Both the position numbers and the translations under genes were made by a program. Below the pieces are notes generated by a model, which saw only the letters and a list, made by a program, of their open reading frames with translations, made no database searches and was not told the origin of the DNA. From JBNRMR01 sp050942895 (GTDB lineage: Bacteria > Bacillota > Clostridia > Christensenellales > UBA1750), in NCBI GenBank assembly GCA_050942895.1, contig JBMNOE010000033.1, positions 1-22,881 of the forward strand: a DNA stretch of 22,881 bases, given 5' to 3'. Below are positions 1-6,408 of the stretch, piece by piece. The number at the start of each line of letters is the position of its first letter. Within the stretch, counting starts at the first letter, position 1.

Positions 1-223
1 CCCAGCACGCCTCCCTTCCTCCACCCCTCATACACGCGCCAATAAAAAGTTTGGATCAAGCCTTTTCAAAGGATTGCGGGGGGTCTGGGGGGCGGAGCCA
101 CCCAGCAGCACGCCTCCCTTTCTCCGCATCTCATACACGCACATATAAAAGTTTGGGTCAAGCCTTTTCAAAGGATTGCGGGGGGTCTGGGGGCGGAGCC
201 ACCCAGCACGCTTCCCTTCCTCC
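1..223. repeat. ~101-bp tandem repeat, about 2.2 copies, cut by the window edge
   Basis: Two full units start at 1 and about 101, and the first ~22 bases of a third start at 202. Each unit has a pyrimidine-rich start (CCCAGCACGCCTCCCTTCCT), the phrase TCATACACGC, an AT-rich AAAAGTTTGG block, a short dyad CCTTTTCAAAGG, and a G-rich end (GGGGGTCTGGGGGCGGAGCC). The copies differ by a few substitutions and small indels. No plausible gene fits this stretch; the short ORFs simply follow the repeat. It resembles the G-rich intergenic repeats scattered through Clostridia genomes (from memory). The array may continue to the left. Confidence 0.85.
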
Positions 224-233
224 AAGTGCATCC

Positions 234-273
234 CCAAAAACAAAAGGAGCCTCCTCATTCGAGGAAGCTCCTT
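234..273 (-). terminator. Rho-independent terminator of the hydrolase/hydratase operon
   Basis: Read on the minus strand, GGAGCTTCCTC and GAGGAGGCTCC form an 11-bp stem with one mismatch around an AATG-like loop, followed by TTTTGTTTTTGG. It begins about 15 bases after the hydratase stop codon, so it very probably ends that transcript and separates it from the repeat array. Confidence 0.85.
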
Positions 274-287
274 GTTCATTTAAAGGA

Positions 288-2558
288 TCAGCCGTTATTT
301 TTGGAGGCGTAGTAGTACATCAGACAGCCTTCGAGGATGATTGTCTTTTCGTCATCCGTCAGAGGATCGATTATTAGCTGGATGTCATCAACACCCTGCT
401 TAGTTATCACCTTTGCTGAAACGCTGCCCGCGCCGCTTTCGATGGCCGACCTGATGCCGGGAACGTAGACGAAATCGCCCACGCTATAGTCAAACTTGGT
501 GTCATCACCTATCCGGAAAGGCACCATTCCCCAGTTGATCAGATTGCTGCGGTAGCGCTTGGTGGCATACTCATAGCAGATGTTGGCCATGCCCCCCAGC
601 ACCCTCTGGCAGGAAGCGGCCTGTTCGCGGGCAGAGCCGTCCCCCGGCTTGTTGGCAAAAACGCAGGAGCCTATGGCGGTATTCTCCATCAGGCCTTTCG
701 CGTCATCAGAAACCTTTTCAAGGGCGGCCAGAGTCTTTTCAGGCGCTTTACCGGCGCGGCGAATGTCGTCCATGGCTTTGACAGCCTTGCTTGCGGCCAC
801 ATAGCCCGGCACCCGGCGGGAAAGGGCGAATTCAGCCAGGCGCAAAGGGTTGGAGCGGTAGGACGAAGTTTCACCGGAGGGTATCAGCTCGTCGGTGGTG
901 GTAACCGGATCGTCTATGACGGCGGCCAGCTCCAGCAGCAGGTTCTCCTCCATCTCATGCATTTTGGGCCATTCGGTTATATTGGGGCCAAAGCGCAGCT
1001 CCTCCTCCGGCTTCGCGTTGCCAAAGCCATTGTAAACCCGCTTTTCATATATTGAGTTGTCGTGCTCATATTTGTTTTGCCCGTAGGCTATGTCCAAATC
1101 CGTCGCCGGGGTGATGGCGCCGCCGTTTATGGCCGTCGCGGCGATTGAACGGGCGTCCATCAGCGCCACGGAGGCAAGCTGCCCTTGGTCGGGCACGCTT
1201 CCTTCGCGGTTGGGGAAGTTTCTTGTGGTGTGGCGGATTGAAAGGCCGTTGTTGGCGGGAACATCCCCGGCGCCGAAGCATGGTCCGCAGAAAGCCGGCT
1301 TCACCACAGCGCCCGCCGCCATCAGCTTCTCCATGACGCCGTTTCGGGCGATGGCCATGCCAACGGGCATGCTGCCCGGATATACGGAAAGGGAGAAATA
1401 GCCGCTGCCTGTGGAACCACCGTCCAGTATAGCCGCCGCATCGCAGAGATTGTCGAATATGCCCCCCGCGCAGCCTGCGATGACGCCCTGATCGGCGTAA
1501 ATCCTGCCGTCTTTAAGCTTTGAAACTATGTCGAAGCCTTTTTCAGCCCCAAACTGCTTAATTGTATCCTTTTGTATGGAGGAAAGAATATCACCGGCGT
1601 TTTCGTTCAGCTCTTTGATGGTGAAAGCGTTGCTGGGATGGAATGGCATGGCGATCATGCACTCTATCTTCGCCAGGTCAACCGTTATCACTCCGTCATA
1701 ATATGCCTGTTCGCCGGGGCTGAGGGGGCTGAAATCCCCGGGCCGGCCAAGGGCATAGTAATAATCCTGCACCTGCTCGTCGGTTTCCCATATGGAGGAA
1801 AGGCAGGCGGTTTCAGTGGTCATGACATCTATGCCGTTTCTAAAGTCCACGTTCAGGTTCTTGACCCCGGGGCCGACGAACTCCATCACCTTGTTCTTCA
1901 CAAAGCCGTTTGCGAAAACCGCACCCACCAAGGCGATGGCCACGTCATGAGGGCCTACGCCGGGCTTCGGAGCGTTTTCAAGGTAGACCATCACCACCTC
2001 GGGCTTTTTGATGTCATATGTGTTTTTAAGAAGCTGCTTTGCCAGCTCCGGGCCGCCCTCGCCAAAGCCCATGGTGCCCAAAGCGCCATAGCGGGTGTGG
2101 CTGTCGGAGCCTAAAACCATTCCCCCGCACTTTGAAAGGGCCTCCCTTGCATACATATGTATGACGCTCAGGTTCGGTGGAACGAAAATGCCGCCGTATT
2201 TTATCGCCGCTGAAAGTCCGAAGGCGTGGTCGTCCTCGTTGATGGTGCCGCCCACGGCGCAAAGGCTGTTGTGGCAGTTGGTCATGGCATATGGAACGGG
2301 AAATTCCTTAAGACCGCTGGCCTTCGCTGTTTGTATAATGCCCACATAGGTGATGTCGTGGGAGGCGAGGGCGTCGAATTTCAGGCGCAGAACGTCATCG
2401 CCCCTGTCAGACTGATCATGGGCGCTCATTATGCCGTAGGCCATTGTGCTCTGTCTTGCATCAGAGGGCTTCGGCAGGTTCTCGCCGGAGAAAACCGGCT
2501 GTCCTTTTATCAGGTACGCTCCGCCTTCGTGCAATGTGATAGCGTTTTTATATGTCAT
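288..2558 (-). CDS. Aconitase-superfamily hydratase (YbhJ-like)
   Basis: The 756-residue protein has the aconitase layout. Domains 1-3 hold GSDSHTR at about 150-156. The three likely [4Fe-4S] ligands are C363 in IAGCAGG and C424/C427 in CGPCFGAG. The C-terminal swivel domain has GDGSAREQAA and YRSNLINWG, which match the substrate-binding loops GSSREHAA and HRSN of aconitases. The first cluster loop reads AGCAGG instead of the usual SCTN, and the length (~750) fits the E. coli YbhJ branch rather than AcnA (~890) or AcnB. The family reaction is dehydration/rehydration of a hydroxy-tricarboxylate; the substrate here is not established. The ATG has an AGGAG site and lies 13 bp after the upstream hydrolase, so they are co-transcribed. 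A terminator follows. No citrate synthase or isocitrate dehydrogenase gene is in the window. Confidence 0.85.
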   Translation of the reverse strand: MTYKNAITLHEGGAYLIKGQPVFSGENLPKPSDARQSTMAYGIMSAHDQSDRGDDVLRLKFDALASHDITYVGIIQTAKASGLKEFPVPYAMTNCHNSLCAVGGTINEDDHAFGLSAAIKYGGIFVPPNLSVIHMYAREALSKCGGMVLGSDSHTRYGALGTMGFGEGGPELAKQLLKNTYDIKKPEVVMVYLENAPKPGVGPHDVAIALVGAVFANGFVKNKVMEFVGPGVKNLNVDFRNGIDVMTTETACLSSIWETDEQVQDYYYALGRPGDFSPLSPGEQAYYDGVITVDLAKIECMIAMPFHPSNAFTIKELNENAGDILSSIQKDTIKQFGAEKGFDIVSKLKDGRIYADQGVIAGCAGGIFDNLCDAAAILDGGSTGSGYFSLSVYPGSMPVGMAIARNGVMEKLMAAGAVVKPAFCGPCFGAGDVPANNGLSIRHTTRNFPNREGSVPDQGQLASVALMDARSIAATAINGGAITPATDLDIAYGQNKYEHDNSIYEKRVYNGFGNAKPEEELRFGPNITEWPKMHEMEENLLLELAAVIDDPVTTTDELIPSGETSSYRSNPLRLAEFALSRRVPGYVAASKAVKAMDDIRRAGKAPEKTLAALEKVSDDAKGLMENTAIGSCVFANKPGDGSAREQAASCQRVLGGMANICYEYATKRYRSNLINWGMVPFRIGDDTKFDYSVGDFVYVPGIRSAIESGAGSVSAKVITKQGVDDIQLIIDPLTDDEKTIILEGCLMYYYASKNNG

Positions 2559-2571
2559 AATGCTACTCCTT

Positions 2572-3585
2572 TTAAAACCAAGTTATCTTATGGCCGCAGC
2601 CGGGCTCTTTGGTAAACTCAATTATCTTTTTATCCAGATCATATTTTATCCGCGCCAGCTTTCCCATGTCTGAAAGCTCCACGGAAAAATGCTTGGTGAC
2701 AAGAAATCCCCCCACCAGCAGCTCGCCGGACTTAGGCAATGAAACCGGCCTCCTGTTGGCTATGCGGTTTCCTTCGCTTTCATTTTCCAGGCGCACAAGC
2801 TGCTCCGGCGCGGCGTTGCCGGTATGGCTTCGGGTGCCCACGCCCTGCATTTCATAGTACTTAACCAGCTTTTCCTTGCCCGACGCAAGGGCCGCCTGGT
2901 AATAGCTGCGCGAGTGGGATGCGGGCACTCTTTCGTCCGTCTCCCCATGGGCGATGTATATGGGCGAATGGAGGTTTTCCACCAGCGAAAGGCCGCTTCG
3001 AGCCTGGTACGCCTCCTCGTTTTCCTCCGGAGGAAAGCCTATCCAGACATCCATCTCATCGCGAAACTCTCCGATTTCGTCGCGCCGGTACCAGTCGGCA
3101 TAATCGCTGATGCCATAAAGAGCCGTCACCGCAGCGAAAAGATCCGGAAATTTCCCCGCAAGGGCAAAGGCATTGCCTCCCCCGCCGCTGCCGGATTCGA
3201 AATATATCACGTCCGGGTCCAGCAGATAATCGGCGTATCTCCTTCGCACCTCAGCTACGGCGTCGTACACGTCCATCAGCTCCAAAGCGTTGCAGTCCGG
3301 CTCCCCTCGGGAGAAGGCCCTGCCCCGCATATCCACCTGCACATGGAGGTATTCCAGACCCTCCTGCGGGCTTTCCATCTGCTGAAATGGCGCTATGCTC
3401 TGATGCCAGCCGTGGGTGGCGAAAAGAGCGTAAGCCTTCTTCGCAGGCTTTTTCACCAGCATCGCAAGATCGACGTCCGGGTTCACAGAGGATTTATAGC
3501 GCACAAGGTCACAGTAAGGGGAAAACTGTTCTTGCAATTCCTGTTTGCCCTGCCTTTGTGAATCCTCAAACAGATTAAGCTGCAT
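2572..3585 (-). CDS. Alpha/beta hydrolase, prolyl-oligopeptidase (S9) type
   Basis: Cytosolic 337-residue protein with no signal peptide or membrane segment. The likely catalytic triad is Ser133 in the nucleophile elbow SGSGGGG (the first Gly of GxSxG is Ser), Asp217 in HGETDERVP and His254 in TRSHTGN. FATHGWHQ near 56-63 probably supplies the oxyanion hole, and VDMRGRAFSRG resembles the 'D-RG-G-S' block of S9 and acetyl-xylan-esterase-like enzymes. The frame is open up to 3699, but I place the start at the ATG at 3585 because it has a GGAGG site 7 bases upstream, and the longer form would translate part of the duplicated leader. It is the first gene of an operon with the hydratase. Peptidase or esterase activity cannot be decided. 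Confidence 0.8.
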   Translation of the reverse strand: MQLNLFEDSQRQGKQELQEQFSPYCDLVRYKSSVNPDVDLAMLVKKPAKKAYALFATHGWHQSIAPFQQMESPQEGLEYLHVQVDMRGRAFSRGEPDCNALELMDVYDAVAEVRRRYADYLLDPDVIYFESGSGGGGNAFALAGKFPDLFAAVTALYGISDYADWYRRDEIGEFRDEMDVWIGFPPEENEEAYQARSGLSLVENLHSPIYIAHGETDERVPASHSRSYYQAALASGKEKLVKYYEMQGVGTRSHTGNAAPEQLVRLENESEGNRIANRRPVSLPKSGELLVGGFLVTKHFSVELSDMGKLARIKYDLDKKIIEFTKEPGCGHKITWF

Positions 3586-3624
3586 ATCTGCCCTCCGTGA
3601 ATGATGTGATATCGGGTCTTTCAT

Positions 3625-3767
3625 ATCGTTTGTCAGCGGCCTGCTTTCGGGCCCGCTAACCCGCAATTTTCTTCGAAAATAGCTAAACTTATCATACATC
3701 GTTTGTCAGCGGCCTGCTTTCGGGCCCGCTAACCCGCAATTTTCTTCGAAAATAGCTAAACTTATCA
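3625..3767 (-). repeat. Perfect 70-bp direct duplication in the operon leader, possible tandem structured RNA
   Basis: Bases 3625-3694 and 3698-3767 are identical (period 73). On the minus strand, which is the transcribed strand, each copy contains an ATTTTC-GAA-GAAAAT hairpin, a second stem AGCG(G)GCC...GGCCGCT, and possible closing pairs GTTTAGC with GC-TGAC-AAAC, which together would make a three-way junction. Both copies lie between the promoter at 3769-3797 and the start codon at 3585, so they form most of a ~175-nt 5' leader. Most of the gene-free stretch 3586-3925 is this leader plus two promoters. The class of RNA, if it is one, is not recognised. Confidence 0.8.
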
Positions 3768-3768
3768 C

Positions 3769-3797
3769 ATTATATCATAAGTGAAATTCTGTTTCAA
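3769..3797 (-). promoter_or_regulatory. Sigma-70-type promoter of the hydrolase/hydratase operon
   Basis: Minus strand TTGAAA (3792-3797), 17-base spacer, TATAAT (3769-3774). Transcription should start near 3762, inside the first leader repeat. There is no other good promoter before the hydrolase start. Confidence 0.75.
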
Positions 3798-3857
3798 TGA
3801 GATTGCATTCTTTCAGCGGCCTCTGCTCTGACCAAGAAGATGTCTGCGGGGCGTAGA

Positions 3858-3886
3858 TTGTCTATTTCACCGGCAGGGTATACAAT
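3858..3886 (+). promoter_or_regulatory. Promoter of the XRE-family regulator
   Basis: TTGTCT (3858-3863), 17-base spacer, TACAAT (3881-3886), about 40 bases before the start codon. It diverges from the operon promoter at 3769-3797, about 60 bp away, so one bound regulator could affect both. Confidence 0.55.
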
Positions 3887-3925
3887 GGATATTGACCAGC
3901 GCAACATAATCGGAAGGATGAAACC

Positions 3926-4522
3926 ATGGACTGTGCAAAAATCGGGCGGCTGATCGCCCAGCTTAGAAAAGAAAAAGCCCTCACCCAACAAAGTCTGGCG
4001 CAGGCTCTGAATGTCAGCAATAAAACCGTGTCGAAATGGGAATGCGGCCTTGGCTGCCCTGATATTTCCCTTTGGGCAGATCTTTCGGTCATTCTTGGGG
4101 CAGAAATCTCCCAACTGATGGAGGGCGAGATCACCCCCAATCGGCCGGATGCAGGCAATATCAAAAAAGTCCGCTTCTATGTCTGCCCTTCCTGCATGAA
4201 TGTTTTGACCAGCACAGGCGGCGCGTCAATATTTTGCTGCGGCAGAAAGCTTGAGCAGCTAACAGCATCGGATAATAGGAACAAGCCCGCCATAGACGTG
4301 CAGGTAGCGGATATCGACTACTACATCACCATCGACCACGAGATGACAAAAGAAAGCTATATACTTTTCACAGCCTATGTGAAATATGACGGCTTTCTGT
4401 TAAGCCGGCTCTACCCGGAGCAAAGCCCCAGCATCAGAATTCCCTATCAGCCCGGCGGAACCCTGTATGTTTACTCAACGACAGGGGGCCTTTTCTCGCA
4501 TGAAATCGCCAGAAAACGCTGA
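3926..4522 (+). CDS. XRE-family regulator fused to a degenerate desulfoferrodoxin-like domain
   Basis: 198 residues. Residues ~4-66 form a Cro/CI helix-turn-helix (TQQSLAQALNVSNKTVSKWE). Residues ~80-198 follow the desulfoferrodoxin/superoxide reductase pattern: VRFYVCPSC...FCCGRKLEQL, then YYITIDHEMTKESYILF, RLYPEQSPSIRI and GGTLYVYSTTGGLFS. The four cysteines of the rubredoxin-like centre I are kept (C87, C90, C104, C105). The catalytic centre II ligands are mostly lost: H138 remains, but the expected second His of that motif and the C-terminal Cys-x-x-His region (here YSTTGGLFS) are replaced. My inference is a regulator that senses metal or redox state through a Cys4 iron or zinc site, not an enzyme. 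Start chosen by GGAAGG 9 bases upstream. Targets unknown; the divergent hydrolase/hydratase operon is a candidate. Confidence 0.82.
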   Translation: MDCAKIGRLIAQLRKEKALTQQSLAQALNVSNKTVSKWECGLGCPDISLWADLSVILGAEISQLMEGEITPNRPDAGNIKKVRFYVCPSCMNVLTSTGGASIFCCGRKLEQLTASDNRNKPAIDVQVADIDYYITIDHEMTKESYILFTAYVKYDGFLLSRLYPEQSPSIRIPYQPGGTLYVYSTTGGLFSHEIARKR

Positions 4523-4546
4523 GCAATTACTTTTAACAAACAATGA

Positions 4547-5728
4547 TCAACCCTCGTACCTAAGCGCCTCTATGGGGTGCTTTTTTGCTGCCTTGTGGGC
4601 GGGATATATGCCGAAGATCATGCCTATGGCTACCGCAAATGCAACGGCTATGGCCACCACATCCGCTGAAATGCTAAAGACTATCACGCCATCCGCCAAC
4701 AGCGTCACTATCTCCATTATTGCCCATGAAAGAGCTATGCCTATAGAGCAGCCCATCAGGCTGATCACAAGCGCCTCTATGAGAAACTGTGTCATGATGC
4801 TGCTTCTGCTGGCGCCGATGGCCTTCCTTATGCCGATTTCCCTTGTGCGCTCTGTGACGGAAACCAACATTATATTCATTATGCCGATGCCGCCCACCAG
4901 CAATGATATCGCGGCGATTCCTCCCAGCAGTATTGAAAGCATGTCCGTGATGGTGCCCATTGTGTCCATCAGAGTGGACTGATTGAATATCGAAAACGCG
5001 TCCTCATCCTGCTTAAAGCGCCGCATCATCATGGACTTAAGAGCAGCCTCCGCCGCATCCATGCTGTTGGGGTTTGAAGACGAGGCATAGATAGTCCTTA
5101 TGCCCGTTGGCGCGCTTGAAATACGCGCCGCCACGGTATATGGAACATACACAGGCAGGCTTCCGGAAAGCATCGTCATCAGCGAGTTGCCTTCCTCCAA
5201 AACGCCCACTACCAGGAAATTACGCCCATTTATGGACAGACTCTCCCCCACAACGCCGGCCCTCCCGAAAAACTCCGTGGCCGCATCCTGGCTTAAGACC
5301 ACCACATATGAGCTGTTTTCGATATCCGTGCTGCGCAAAAAGCGACCGTATTCAATGCTTAGCCCCTGTATATCTATGTATGAAGACGTGGTGCCGTATA
5401 CAGTTGCCACTGCGTCGGTATATCCGTTTTTTGCAATTGCCGACATCTGGCTCAGGGGTGCAACTGCGGCTATTTCATCATGGGCGGCGATATCGTCAAT
5501 CTCGCCGATTTTAAGTGGATTTTCCTTTTCATCCATGATTGTAACGCTCAATAGATTGCTGCCGAGGCTGGAAACCTGGTCTGTGATTGAGTCGGCGGCG
5601 CTGTTCACGAGTGAAACCAACACTATCAAAGCAATAACCCCAATGATTATTCCCAGCATCGTCAAAAAAGAGCGCATTTTGTTTGAAGTTATGGCCTCCA
5701 AGGCCATTTTGATTGACTGCAATATCAT
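4547..5728 (-). CDS. MacB/FtsX-type ABC transporter permease
   Basis: 393-residue membrane protein with the MacB layout. TM1 is near 18-42 (RSFLTMLGIIIGVIALIVLV), followed by a ~220-residue extracytoplasmic MacB-core domain. Three C-terminal helices start with LLGGIAAISLLVGGIGIMNIM and enclose the conserved cytoplasmic TERTREIGIRKAIGA motif. The end, YPAHKAAKKHPIEALRYE, is the standard family C-terminus. The start is the ATG at 5728, which overlaps the ATPase stop (ATGA) and has GGGAGG just upstream; an in-frame GTG at 5743 is less likely. Last gene of the adaptor-ATPase-permease operon. Such systems export peptides, antibiotics or lipopeptides; nothing here shows the cargo. Confidence 0.9.
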   Translation of the reverse strand: MILQSIKMALEAITSNKMRSFLTMLGIIIGVIALIVLVSLVNSAADSITDQVSSLGSNLLSVTIMDEKENPLKIGEIDDIAAHDEIAAVAPLSQMSAIAKNGYTDAVATVYGTTSSYIDIQGLSIEYGRFLRSTDIENSSYVVVLSQDAATEFFGRAGVVGESLSINGRNFLVVGVLEEGNSLMTMLSGSLPVYVPYTVAARISSAPTGIRTIYASSSNPNSMDAAEAALKSMMMRRFKQDEDAFSIFNQSTLMDTMGTITDMLSILLGGIAAISLLVGGIGIMNIMLVSVTERTREIGIRKAIGASRSSIMTQFLIEALVISLMGCSIGIALSWAIMEIVTLLADGVIVFSISADVVAIAVAFAVAIGMIFGIYPAHKAAKKHPIEALRYEG

Positions 5729-6405
5729 ATCTCGCCCTCCCACACTTTGCCGTCCAGGATATGCACCTGCCGCTGGGCCTGGCCGGCCACATTGCTGTCA
5801 TGGGTGATGAGAACTATCGTGTTGCCGCTTTGGTGCAGCTCGTGAAAAAGGCGCATTATTTCCGCCCCGGTTTTAGAATCCAGATTGCCTGTGGGCTCGT
5901 CCGCCAGCAGCAATGACGGCCTCGTCACCAAAGCGCGGGCTATGGCCACCCGCTGCTGCTGCCCTCCTGAAAGCTCCGTCGGCTTGTGCCGCCTGCGGTC
6001 ATAAAGCTCCACCCGCTCAAGGGCCTCTGCCACCCGCTTTTTTCTCTCCGACAGCCCCACCCGCTGGTATATCAGCGGCAGTTCCACATTGGCCTCAGCT
6101 GTCAGCCTTGAAAGCAGATTGTAGCCCTGAAATACGAAGCCTATCTTCAGGTTGCGTATTCGGGCCAGCTCTCTTTCGCTATAGAACTCTATGGCCTGGC
6201 CCTCCAGTATGTATTCGCCGCTGTCGGCCACATCCAAACAGCCGATTATGTTCATCATGGTGGATTTTCCGCTCCCCGAAGGCCCGATTATACTGACAAA
6301 TTCGCCATCTTTTATGCTAAGGCTGGCATTATCCAGCGCCCTTACCTCTTGCCCGCCGATATTATATATCTTTGAAACTTCACGCAGTTCGATCATATTA
6401 TCCAT
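5725..6405 (-). CDS. MacB/LolD-type ABC transporter ATPase
   Basis: 226-residue nucleotide-binding subunit. Walker A GPSGSGKST at 41-49, Q-loop in VFQGYNLL (~91-98), signature LSGGQQQR at 145-152, Walker B LLLADEPTGNLD from ~165, and the switch His in LITHD. The DSKTGAEIM sequence after Walker B is typical of the MacB/LolD/FtsE group. It powers the permease encoded directly downstream (4-bp overlap) and follows the adaptor gene after 3 bp, so the three genes are one translationally coupled unit. The ribosome binding site is weak (AGG repeats at the end of the adaptor gene), which fits coupling. Confidence 0.93.
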   Translation of the reverse strand: MDNMIELREVSKIYNIGGQEVRALDNASLSIKDGEFVSIIGPSGSGKSTMMNIIGCLDVADSGEYILEGQAIEFYSERELARIRNLKIGFVFQGYNLLSRLTAEANVELPLIYQRVGLSERKKRVAEALERVELYDRRRHKPTELSGGQQQRVAIARALVTRPSLLLADEPTGNLDSKTGAEIMRLFHELHQSGNTIVLITHDSNVAGQAQRQVHILDGKVWEGEI

Positions 6406-6408
6406 CGC

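Noticed and set aside
1572..2114. 180-codon plus-strand frame opposite the hydratase
   Set aside because: Lies fully antisense to conserved aconitase motifs and has no recognisable domain.
2824..3561. 245-codon plus-strand frame opposite the alpha/beta hydrolase
   Set aside because: Shadow of a well-supported gene: no family motif, no promoter or good ribosome binding site, low-quality composition.
3586..3699. N-terminal extension of the hydrolase to the ATG at 3699
   Set aside because: Would translate the second leader repeat; no ribosome binding site there, while the ATG at 3585 has GGAGG.
3625..3767. CRISPR-like array
   Set aside because: Only two copies, units too long (70 bp) with a 3-bp gap, and no spacers; it is a tandem duplication.
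3813..3834. Third, degenerate copy of the leader repeat (TCAGCGGCCTCTGCTCTGAC)
   Set aside because: Similarity covers only ~13 bases with an indel and lies upstream of the promoter; too short to claim.
5100..5807. 235-codon plus-strand frame opposite the permease and the ATPase end
   Set aside because: Crosses two coupled, well-supported genes in antisense; no domain visible.
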